Shown: in pieces, positions 1 through 5,788 of the stretch
How the letters are laid out: each line of letters begins with the position of its first letter
Position numbering within the stretch: the stretch's first letter is position 1
Assembly (NCBI GenBank): GCA_045650025.1
Contig: JAZRQR010000123.1
Span: forward strand, 1 to 19,658
From: SVQP01 sp045650025
Lineage (GTDB): Bacteria; Bacillota; Clostridia; Oscillospirales; CAG-272
Reading direction: 5' to 3'
Length of the DNA stretch: 19,658 nt
Notes under the pieces: model-generated
What the model saw: only the letters and a program-made list of their open reading frames with translations
The model's database searches: none
Told to the model about the DNA's origin: nothing
Made by a program: the position numbers and the translations under genes

Positions 1-293
1 AAAATTGCGTGTATATGGTTGTGCATAATTACATATTGGTCAATCGTAAGGTACGGATAGCGATCTGCAAGAAGAAATAGTTGTTTCTCCGCAATCTCTC
101 CGAGGGAGGTATATTCTATCGCGGTTGTTTCGGCGGGAGCACGCCCCCGCCCTACGATGCGAGATAGCACGCCCCGTCTGTTTTGCGTGCATATCGTTAC
201 AAAATATGCGCCAGCAGTACTATAATCATAATTGTCAAGACGAGGATGTTTTCGCTTTGGTAATTCTTTTTCTTTATCCATATCCATATTCAT
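1..293 (-). CDS. REP-associated tyrosine transposase (RAYT, Y1/IS200-like), partial
   Basis: This open frame enters from the left edge, so only about 97 N-terminal residues are visible and the C-terminus is missing. Translation of the minus strand gives the typical RAYT opening: a basic head (PKRKHPRLDNYDYS), then GAYFVTICTQNRRGVLSRIVG, and at the edge YVIMHNHIHAI. The last stretch contains the HxH metal-binding pair of HUH single-strand nucleases; the catalytic Tyr would lie outside the window. RAYTs are domesticated relatives of IS200/IS605 transposases that bind REP hairpins carrying a 5' GTAG. Three nearby methionines are possible starts (293, 287, 281); 287 gives the best distance to the AAGGG at 296-300. 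GTAG-headed palindromes lie inside the gene (132-155) and just upstream (359-384), which supports the assignment. Whether the protein is intact cannot be judged. Confidence 0.85.
   Translation of the reverse strand, partial: MNMDMDKEKELPKRKHPRLDNYDYSTAGAYFVTICTQNRRGVLSRIVGRGRAPAETTAIEYTSLGEIAEKQLFLLADRYPYLTIDQYVIMHNHIHAI
132..155 (-). repeat. GTAG-headed REP-like palindrome inside the RAYT gene
   Basis: Read on the minus strand: GTAG (155-152), then GGCGGG (151-146), an 8-nt loop and CCCGCC (137-132). The six stem pairs are perfect. It lies in frame inside the transposase and encodes part of VGRGRAPAE. It has the same GTAG plus GG-stem layout as the sites at 359-384 and 9015-9062. Confidence 0.6.
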
Positions 294-317
294 CACCCTT
301 TCCATTATAACACAAAT

Positions 318-343
318 CGGCAGAGAAAACAAGTTCTCTGCCG
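318..343. terminator. Ten-bp hairpin, possible terminator of the AraC gene
   Basis: CGGCAGAGAA (318-327) pairs perfectly with TTCTCTGCCG (334-343) around a 6-nt loop. No run of T follows on either side (AAATTT on the right, ATTTG reading leftward), so it is a weak intrinsic terminator at best. It sits between the RAYT start and the AraC stop, in the path of AraC transcription. Confidence 0.45.
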
Positions 344-358
344 AAATTTGGTTATGGC

Positions 359-384
359 GGGTCGCCGAGGACGTCGACCCCTAC
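359..384 (-). repeat. REP-like element with GTAG head
   Basis: On the minus strand: GTAG (384-381) is followed by GGGTCG (380-375) and, after a 10-nt middle with two further inner pairs and one mismatch, CGACCC (364-359). It lies about 70 bp upstream of the RAYT start. An imperfect hairpin directly after GTAG is the known layout of REP sequences used by RAYT proteins. Confidence 0.6.
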
Positions 385-431
385 GGTGTAAACATCCTTA
401 TGAGAACCTGCCTAATGCAATGCTGTTTTTT

Positions 432-1256
432 TTACGTATTGGATTGATACTTTACCTTTTCGATATAAGCTCTTGGGGAAACCCCCATGCGGCTCTTGAA
501 CACCTTGGAAAAATATTGTGCATCCGAATATCCGCAGCGGAAGGCTACGTCGCTGACGCTGGAAAAGCCTTGGTGCAGCATGGTGCAGGCGTGCTGCACG
601 CGCACCGAATGCAAGTAATCCACAATGCCCACCCCCACGTGCTTTTTAAACACGGTGGAGAGGTATTTTTTGTTGTATTTGAGCTCGCTGCCCAGCAGAT
701 CCAGGCTGAAATCCACCTCGGAAAAATGCTCGTCCACGTATTTTTGAATCGCGGAGACCAGATTGACGCCCTGATGGTCGCGCGTTGCAAACTTGGCAAG
801 TCGTCCGCCCAGGTACGCAAAGGTGTGCAGCAGCACCGCCTCACTGGCAATATCCGAAAGATCGGTAGGGCTTTGAATGCCTTGCAGCCAAACGGGAATG
901 ACCGCCTCGCAATCCGAAAAGAAGCAGGAGCGGGGAGATACCTCGATCTTTTCCATGAGCTGATTGCCGCGCGCCCCGAGAAAGCTGATGTACATGTACT
1001 CAAAGGCGTCTACCGACTCAATGGCAAAGGGCTCGGCAGGGAAGGAGAAAAACAGATCGCCCGCGTGCAGCTCGCGCACAGCCCCTTGCGTATGCAGCTT
1101 GCCCTGACCACGGGTAACCAGATACATGGTATACAGCGCCTTGAGGTGCAGGCCGGTGTAGGCTTGCGGTTCTGTTTCCAAAACAAAATTGACCGTATGA
1201 ATGCTGTGCTCGCTGATCTCTCTGGGCACAAATCGGCACACGTTCTGTCCTGTCAT
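432..1256 (-). CDS. AraC-family transcriptional regulator
   Basis: A 274-residue one-component regulator. The N-terminal ~130 residues look like an effector-sensing cupin domain (for example LHTQGAVRELHAGDLFFSFP). The C-terminal ~100 residues carry the two helix-turn-helix motifs of AraC/XylS proteins: FSLDLLGSELKYNKKYLSTVFKK, and VSDVAFRCGYSDAQYFSKVFKSRMGVSPRAY, the family signature. I chose the ATG at 1256 because GGGAGG lies 8 nt upstream; a longer frame reaching 1325 has no such site and would begin upstream of the promoter. It is divergent from the sugar-type oxidoreductase at 1451, which it probably controls. It may also control itself, as a 9-bp motif shared with the oxidoreductase promoter lies just after its own -10 box. 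The effector is unknown, though this subfamily often senses sugars. Confidence 0.9.
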   Translation of the reverse strand: MTGQNVCRFVPREISEHSIHTVNFVLETEPQAYTGLHLKALYTMYLVTRGQGKLHTQGAVRELHAGDLFFSFPAEPFAIESVDAFEYMYISFLGARGNQLMEKIEVSPRSCFFSDCEAVIPVWLQGIQSPTDLSDIASEAVLLHTFAYLGGRLAKFATRDHQGVNLVSAIQKYVDEHFSEVDFSLDLLGSELKYNKKYLSTVFKKHVGVGIVDYLHSVRVQHACTMLHQGFSSVSDVAFRCGYSDAQYFSKVFKSRMGVSPRAYIEKVKYQSNT

Positions 1257-1279
1257 TGTACAAGCCTCCCTGTCGTTTT

Positions 1280-1288
1280 TTGTGGAAT
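1280..1288 (+). promoter_or_regulatory. Third copy of the operator-like motif TTGTGGAAT
   Basis: An exact copy of the half-site found as an inverted pair at 1334-1353. It lies directly downstream of the -10 box of the AraC gene, around its expected transcription start, a position suited to autorepression. Confidence 0.5.
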
Positions 1289-1289
1289 C

Positions 1290-1318
1290 ATTATAACACA
1301 GGCATTCGGATAAGTCAA
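1290..1318 (-). promoter_or_regulatory. Promoter of the AraC-family gene
   Basis: On the minus strand TTGACT (1318-1313), 17 bp, TATAAT (1295-1290). A near-consensus housekeeping promoter about 35 bp before the chosen start codon. Confidence 0.75.
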
Positions 1319-1333
1319 CCGCCATCTAACCAA

Positions 1334-1353
1334 ATTCCACAAACTTGTGGAAT
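1334..1353. promoter_or_regulatory. Perfect inverted repeat, probable operator
   Basis: ATTCCACAA (1334-1342), 2-nt centre, TTGTGGAAT (1345-1353). It lies 6 bp upstream of the -35 box of the oxidoreductase gene, a typical position for an activator. The divergent AraC-family protein is the obvious candidate binder, although AraC proteins more often use direct repeats. Confidence 0.6.
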
Positions 1354-1359
1354 ATTTCA

Positions 1360-1388
1360 TTGATTTCGCGCCATTGGTGTGCTATAAT
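1360..1388 (+). promoter_or_regulatory. Promoter of the oxidoreductase gene
   Basis: TTGATT (1360-1365), 17 bp, TATAAT (1383-1388). The -35 box departs from consensus at its end, which fits a promoter helped by an activator bound at 1334-1353. Confidence 0.75.
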
Positions 1389-1450
1389 GAAGCTGTAAGA
1401 TACTCTTCACGGATGCTTTCACCATTCTTATCAGGAAAGGAATCAAACCT

Positions 1451-2746
1451 ATGAAAAAAGTTCGCATCGGAGTCCTGGGTGCATATCGCGGCACCAGCAT
1501 GATCAATTACTGCAAGAGAGCTGACCACGCCGAGGTGGTTGCCATTTGCGACAAGAGCCCTGAAGCGCTGGACGCGCAAAGGGATGCAGCTGCAGGGCTG
1601 AACATTACCTTTTACGATCATTTTGACAAGTTTATCGAGCACGATATGGACGCTGTGGTGCTTGCGAACTATGCAAACGAGCACGCGCCCTTTGCCATTC
1701 GCTGCTTGAAGAAGGGGCTGCACGTCTTCTCCGAGGTGCTGCCCGTTCAGACCATGAAAGAGGCGGTTGAACTGATTGAAGCGGTCGAGGAGAGCGGTTT
1801 GATCTATGCATACGGTGAAAATTACTGCTACATGCCCGCCCCCTACGAAATGAAAAAGCTGTATGCAAGCGGTGAGATCGGCGAGTTTGAGTACGGCGAG
1901 GGTGAGTATATCCATAACTGTGGGTCCATCTGGCCCTCCATCACCTACGGTGAGCCCGACCACTGGCGCAACGGCGGCTATGCAACCTTCTATTGCACGC
2001 ATTCCTTGGGTCCGATCATTCACTCTACGGGTCTGCGCCCCGTATCGGTCGTGGGCTTTGAGGGAACCAAAAACGCGCGCGGTCTGCGTACCGGCAGAAA
2101 AGCGGGGCAGTTCGGTATTGAAATGGTAACCTTGGAAAACGGCGGTATTATCAAGTCGATCCACGGCAACCTGTACAAGAACTCGATCTGGTATTCCATG
2201 TACGGCTCCAAGGGTCGTATGGAGTGCGGACGCGAGGACGCGATGGACGGCCACATCTTCAAGCTGTACGTCAACAAGGATGAGTACGACGGTGGTTACG
2301 AGACCGGTTCGTTGCGCTCTTATAATCCCGATCAGGGCATGAGCGACCGCGCTGAGGGCTTTGGTCACGGCGGCTCGGACTTCTATTCCATGTATTTCTT
2401 TATCAATAAAATCCTGGGCGATGAGAATGCAGATACCATTGACGTATACGAGGCACTCGATATGTTCCTGCCCGGCATGTTTGCGTACCGATCCATTCTG
2501 GCAGGCGGCGTGAGGGTACAGATTCCCAATCTGCGCAATAAGGAAGAGCGCGATGCATGGCGTAACGACGTTGCATGCACCGATCCCAAGGTCGCGGGCG
2601 ATCAGCTGCTGCCCACCATGGCTGCGGGCACACCCGATATTCCCGCATCTGTCTATGAATACATGGCACAGCTCTGGGATGAAGAGTGCGCCAAGACAGA
2701 GGGCACCTACCGCCAGGCAGCGCTGACGCAGGGAAGTAAGAAGTAA
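1451..2746 (+). CDS. Gfo/Idh/MocA-family NAD(P)-dependent oxidoreductase (GH109-like variant)
   Basis: A 431-residue cytosolic protein. Residues 3-17 form a Rossmann nucleotide-binding start (VRIGVLGAYRG) and a C-terminal alpha/beta substrate domain follows from about residue 125. Most family members have an EKP motif whose Lys assists hydride transfer. Here the corresponding stretch is HVFSEVLPV (91-99), so E95 is kept but the Lys is replaced by Val. Together with EN at 123-124 and THSLGP at 183-188, this recalls the branch that includes NAD-dependent GH109 glycosidases, which also lack EKP. The substrate is probably a sugar or sugar derivative, but the sequence does not say which. AGGAAAGG lies 10 nt upstream of the ATG. 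The gene has its own promoter and is divergent from an AraC-family regulator. No transport genes adjoin it. Confidence 0.85.
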   Translation: MKKVRIGVLGAYRGTSMINYCKRADHAEVVAICDKSPEALDAQRDAAAGLNITFYDHFDKFIEHDMDAVVLANYANEHAPFAIRCLKKGLHVFSEVLPVQTMKEAVELIEAVEESGLIYAYGENYCYMPAPYEMKKLYASGEIGEFEYGEGEYIHNCGSIWPSITYGEPDHWRNGGYATFYCTHSLGPIIHSTGLRPVSVVGFEGTKNARGLRTGRKAGQFGIEMVTLENGGIIKSIHGNLYKNSIWYSMYGSKGRMECGREDAMDGHIFKLYVNKDEYDGGYETGSLRSYNPDQGMSDRAEGFGHGGSDFYSMYFFINKILGDENADTIDVYEALDMFLPGMFAYRSILAGGVRVQIPNLRNKEERDAWRNDVACTDPKVAGDQLLPTMAAGTPDIPASVYEYMAQLWDEECAKTEGTYRQAALTQGSKK

Positions 2747-2822
2747 GCTTTTGTCGATTTAAAAGAAAAGACAAAGTACCGATTGGGCTGCGAAATTAGC
2801 GGCACAAATATTATGGAAAGTA

Positions 2823-2853
2823 AAAGGGCTGTATCCGTGTGATGCAGCCCTTT
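2823..2853 (+). terminator. Hairpin after the oxidoreductase gene, possible terminator
   Basis: AAAGGGCTG (2823-2831) pairs with CAGCCCTTT (2845-2853) around a 13-nt loop, 76 bp after the stop codon. Only three T end the stem and no T-run follows, so termination efficiency is doubtful. Confidence 0.5.
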
Positions 2854-2872
2854 ACGAGTAAATAGGTAGTGA

Positions 2873-3029
2873 TTGCAGATGCGGACGATCGTATGGGCAG
2901 TTTCGCGAGGGCGAAAATTCGCACGCTCTGCGCCTGGAGAATGTCTCGCTGCGCGACCCGCTCTCCGATCTTCGAGCGGCGAATGCGAACCCCTATCGCG
3001 CCTTAATCGGCGCGAGGGGCTTCGCTCTG
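2873..3029. other. Palindrome-rich spacer of unknown function
   Basis: No convincing gene was found here. The stretch has several GC-rich short palindromes. Examples are GCGAGGGCGAAAATTCGC near 2907; CGCTC facing GAGCG near 2959-2980; and the interrupted pair CCCCTATCGCGCC / GGCGCGAGGGG around 2991-3019. It lies directly downstream of the tmRNA terminator. It may be an unclassified dispersed repeat or the remains of one. Confidence 0.4.
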
Positions 3030-3083
3030 TCCACCAAAAGAGAGAGGCAGGTGCAAAAGCACCTACCTCTCTCTTTTGGTGGA
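3030..3083 (-). terminator. Long terminator hairpin of ssrA, overlapping its 3' end
   Basis: A 25-bp inverted repeat (3030-3054 with 3059-3083) has one non-identical position and an AAAA loop. In the ssrA direction the inner part reads AAAAGAGAGAGG...CCTCTCTCTTTT, a good intrinsic terminator with A and U tracts. The outer 7 bp repeat the end of the tmRNA acceptor strand including its CCA, so the stem extends into the mature RNA. Confidence 0.8.
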
Positions 3084-3448
3084 CCCGAGGGGAGTCGAAC
3101 CCCTGTCCGAAAGCCCGTTGATACGACTTTCTCCGTGGGCAGTCTGTTATTTAGATTTCCCCATCTGCGCCGTCAGCAGACAGACTTCGCGTCAGAGTAG
3201 CCATTTTGTGCGTGATCGGTTCAATGGCGAAACGCCGATGCACGGTCACCGCTCAATGACGTTGGAGTCTCGGTCGCGGTACTCCGAGAGCAACGGGCAA
3301 GACCGCAGTCTTGCAGCACTGCCTAATTAGGCAGCCAGTGCAACTTGATTGTTGTCGTTTATTTTTTAAAGTTGGACAGTTTATTGGGATTATCCGGCCC
3401 GCCACGCTTATCGTATCGCAAAACCCCCGTCGAAACCATTACGGGCCC
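3077..3448 (-). ncRNA. ssrA: tmRNA (transfer-messenger RNA)
   Basis: A 372-nt RNA that rescues stalled ribosomes with SmpB. The 5' end starts GGGCCCG (3448-3442) and pairs with CGGGUCC before ACCA at the 3' end. The third pair is G-U, the alanine identity mark. The T arm is AGGGG-TTCGACT-CCCCT, and the 5' TGGTTTCGACGGGGG block is typical of tmRNA. The tag frame is GAC AAC AAT CAA GTT GCA CTG GCT GCC TAA (3356-3327), encoding DNNQVALAA. With the alanine carried by the RNA itself the tag is A-DNNQVALAA, which ends in the usual ALAA protease signal. The resume codon GAC is inferred from the TAAAC before it, aligned with TAGTC in E. coli. It is transcribed from its own strong promoter. smpB is not in the window. 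Confidence 0.96.
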
Positions 3449-3463
3449 ATGCGACAACAATGT

Positions 3464-3492
3464 ATTATACCCCAAAACCGCGCGTTTGTCAA
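3464..3492 (-). promoter_or_regulatory. Promoter of ssrA
   Basis: On the minus strand TTGACA (3492-3487), 17 bp, TATAAT (3469-3464). Both boxes match consensus perfectly, as expected for an abundant stable RNA. The predicted start leaves a short leader of under 10 nt for RNase P to remove. Confidence 0.85.
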
Positions 3493-3550
3493 GCACTAAA
3501 AATGTCGGAATGCAAATTGTGTGCCCTAGCGTGCATTCCATCAAAAATTC

Positions 3551-3579
3551 TTGACATCTGTCACTTTTTTTGATACAAT
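3551..3579 (+). promoter_or_regulatory. Promoter of the CotH-type lipoprotein gene
   Basis: TTGACA (3551-3556), 17 bp, TACAAT (3574-3579), about 30 bp before the start codon. Confidence 0.8.
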
Positions 3580-3609
3580 AAAAGCAACCCAAACGAAAGG
3601 GGATTGCTT

Positions 3610-5748
3610 ATGAACAACCGTAAAATGTTACCCTTATTTCTGTGCTTGACCCTGGCGTTTATCATGCTGCTGCCCATGCTCAGTGCTTGTAATGAGTCGG
3701 CAGGCGAGCAGGCAACGACCGAGCAGACCACAAGCGCAGACGCCAATACAGAAACCCCGCCCGACACCGCGCAACCGGGGCAGACCGGCTCGCAGAGCGG
3801 CAGCGATACAGAGCCCGCCGAGGACACGGATCATGAATCGGGCACGGCGCAGGACTCCGAGCAGACGACCGAATCGGAAACCGAGCAAACGACCGAATCG
3901 GAAACCGAGCAAGGCACAGAGCCGCCTCCTGCCGAGCAGGCGTGGACGCTGCCCATTTTGCGCATTGACACCACCGACGGACACGACGTGACCAGCAAGG
4001 ACTACTACAAGACCTGCACGGTCACCCTGGAAAACTGCTCCGAGCCTATGCAGTTTGCTGATGTAACCGCCAATATTCGTGTACGCGGTAACTCTACTGC
4101 AGTAACCGAGAAAAAGCCCTTCCGCTTAAAGTTTGACAAAAAACGCAATATGCTGGGGCTTAATGACGGCGCAAAATGCAAGTCGTGGTGCTTGATGGCA
4201 GACTATTACGACTATTCGCTCATGCGCAACAGCCTTGCCTTCCGCATGTGTGGAGAGTTGCTGAACGGTTATTCCTTTGCCTCGGACTGCACTTGGGTAG
4301 AGCTTTACGTCAACGGTGACTACCGCGGTGTATATCTGCTTTGTGAGCAGACGCAGATCAATCCGCACCGTGTGGATATTTACGAAAAAGAGGATGCCGA
4401 GACCAATTTGGAGATTGGCTATCTGATGGTAGGGCAGGGCGGACGCACCGACGAGCCCAACACCGTGCAGATCAGCTACGGCGGCAAGCCCATGACCGAC
4501 CTTGATGGCACGACCATGTCGTTTGGCGGCGGTAACTTTTCGCTCTCCTCGGGCGGGGACTACACGCGCGAGCAGATCGACTTTTGCTCCAAGGTGGTAG
4601 GCAATATTGCACAGCTGTGCTACTCTGCTATTATTGAAAACAAATACTACGAGCTGGACGAGAATTGGGAGCTGATCCGCAAGACCTCGTTTACGGGCAC
4701 GACCGAGGCGGAGAAGCAGATCGAGACCATTTCCGCATACGTGGATATCGAATCTGCCGTACGTATTTACATGACCGACGAGATCGTCAAGAATCTTGAC
4801 TCGGGCACGTACAATTTGTACATCGATCTCTCACCCGACGGTGCAAGAAAGCTGACCTTCGGCCCTCCCTGGGATTACGATTTTGCACTTGCCAACACCA
4901 AGTATAACACCACGCATTCTTACAAGGGAATGTACGCTGCCAACTTCTCGGTCAGCGACGGTATGCGCGTCAACACGTGGTTTGTTATGTTCTGCAACGC
5001 TGAGTGGTTCAGAGAGATGTGCGAGCCGATTTGGATGGAGCAGCGCGACGATCTGTTTGCCATCTGCGAGAGCATTCTGACCGATGCCAACACCCACAAG
5101 GATTCCTTTGACCGTAATTTTGACCGTTGGAAGATCCTTGGCACTATGAATCAGGGTCACCAGGCAGATGACGTTTACGGCTTTGAAACGCACGAGGATG
5201 CTGCCTACTTTGTATACAACTGGCTGTACAAGCGCCTGGTATATCTGGATACCGTTTGGGGTGACCGCGTGATCGAGACTCCTGAAGAGGATAAGGATTT
5301 TGCCATCATCGACTTTAGCGCATCCGACCGCAGCGACCTGTTTGACGGCTTCAATAACTGCGGCGGCTCGTACAGAGAGAACAGCTATTATCGCCTTAAG
5401 GTGGTAGAGCCGCACGACCCGTACGTGCATATTCGCTACGAAGAGGGCGGCGCAAATCTGGATGCAGACGATTACAGCGTGATCGAGATCACCTATCGCA
5501 TTCCCAAAACCAATCGAGAGGATTCGTACAGTGCCGAGATCTTTTTGTGCACGGGGCAGTACGTGCATCCCACGGGCGGTGTTTCGGTGCATTTCGATTT
5601 GATCTTTGACGGGGAATGGCACACTGTGCGCGTACCTCTCCCCACGCAGTATTGGAGCGGTGACGTGCATCAGATTCGCGTAGACTTCTTTAACGATTGC
5701 GAGCGCGGTGATGAGTTCCATCTCAAGAGCATTGTGCTGACTAACTAA
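3610..5748 (+). CDS. CotH-type kinase-domain lipoprotein
   Basis: A 712-residue secreted lipoprotein. Residues 1-26 are a signal peptide ending in the lipobox LSAC (Cys27). Residues 28-108 form an acidic Thr/Glu/Ser linker with the octapeptide EQTTESET repeated twice as an exact-pattern 24-bp DNA duplication (3859-3906). The CotH fold follows: RGNST (159-163), KPFRLKF (169-175), RNSLA (206-210), W-V-E-L-Y-V-N-G-DYRGVY (229-242), and the acidic active-site motif WDYDFALAN (421-429). CotH proteins are atypical protein kinases, best known from Bacillus spore coats. Surface lipoproteins with this domain are common in gut Clostridia, where some sit with polysaccharide-binding modules. Residues ~560-712 look like a beta-sandwich, perhaps carbohydrate binding. 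I chose the ATG at 3610, 6 nt after AAAGGGGA, over an in-frame TTG two codons earlier. A single-gene transcript with its own promoter and terminator. The substrate is unknown. Confidence 0.87.
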   Translation: MNNRKMLPLFLCLTLAFIMLLPMLSACNESAGEQATTEQTTSADANTETPPDTAQPGQTGSQSGSDTEPAEDTDHESGTAQDSEQTTESETEQTTESETEQGTEPPPAEQAWTLPILRIDTTDGHDVTSKDYYKTCTVTLENCSEPMQFADVTANIRVRGNSTAVTEKKPFRLKFDKKRNMLGLNDGAKCKSWCLMADYYDYSLMRNSLAFRMCGELLNGYSFASDCTWVELYVNGDYRGVYLLCEQTQINPHRVDIYEKEDAETNLEIGYLMVGQGGRTDEPNTVQISYGGKPMTDLDGTTMSFGGGNFSLSSGGDYTREQIDFCSKVVGNIAQLCYSAIIENKYYELDENWELIRKTSFTGTTEAEKQIETISAYVDIESAVRIYMTDEIVKNLDSGTYNLYIDLSPDGARKLTFGPPWDYDFALANTKYNTTHSYKGMYAANFSVSDGMRVNTWFVMFCNAEWFREMCEPIWMEQRDDLFAICESILTDANTHKDSFDRNFDRWKILGTMNQGHQADDVYGFETHEDAAYFVYNWLYKRLVYLDTVWGDRVIETPEEDKDFAIIDFSASDRSDLFDGFNNCGGSYRENSYYRLKVVEPHDPYVHIRYEEGGANLDADDYSVIEITYRIPKTNREDSYSAEIFLCTGQYVHPTGGVSVHFDLIFDGEWHTVRVPLPTQYWSGDVHQIRVDFFNDCERGDEFHLKSIVLTN
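3859..3906 (+). repeat. Two tandem 24-bp units in the CotH lipoprotein linker
   Basis: Two in-frame copies differing at a single base encode EQTTESET twice, followed by the start of a third (EQGTE). A slippage-prone linker repeat that could vary in copy number between strains. Confidence 0.8.
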
Positions 5749-5759
5749 ATACAATGTTT

Positions 5760-5788
5760 AAGCCCAAGGTGCCGGTCACCTTGGGCTT
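5760..5788 (+). terminator. Terminator between convergent genes
   Basis: AAGCCCAAGGTG (5760-5771) pairs perfectly with CACCTTGGGCTT (5777-5788) around a 5-nt loop, followed by GCGTTTT. It ends the CotH lipoprotein transcript. The stop codon of the convergent hydrolase lies inside it (5776-5778). Confidence 0.85.

Noticed and set aside
304..332. Promoter for the RAYT gene on the minus strand (TTGTTT, 17 bp, TATAAT)
   Set aside because: Its start point would fall inside the ribosome binding site at 296-300, and the -35 overlaps a hairpin loop. Too weak to list as a feature.
348..1313. A 321-codon open frame on the plus strand
   Set aside because: It is antisense to the AraC-family gene, which has clear motifs, promoter and ribosome binding site. 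The plus-strand product shows no family features.
3077..3120. A separate tRNA gene, because of the T-loop and CCA
   Set aside because: No anticodon arm or D arm follows. The pairing partner of the acceptor is 370 nt away, which fits tmRNA.
2873..3330. Short plus-strand frames giving peptides such as WTRGESNPCPK
   Set aside because: They translate the complement of the tmRNA 3' end, a well-known annotation artefact.
4831..5754. A 307-codon minus-strand frame inside the CotH gene
   Set aside because: Antisense to a gene with clear CotH motifs; no ribosome binding site.
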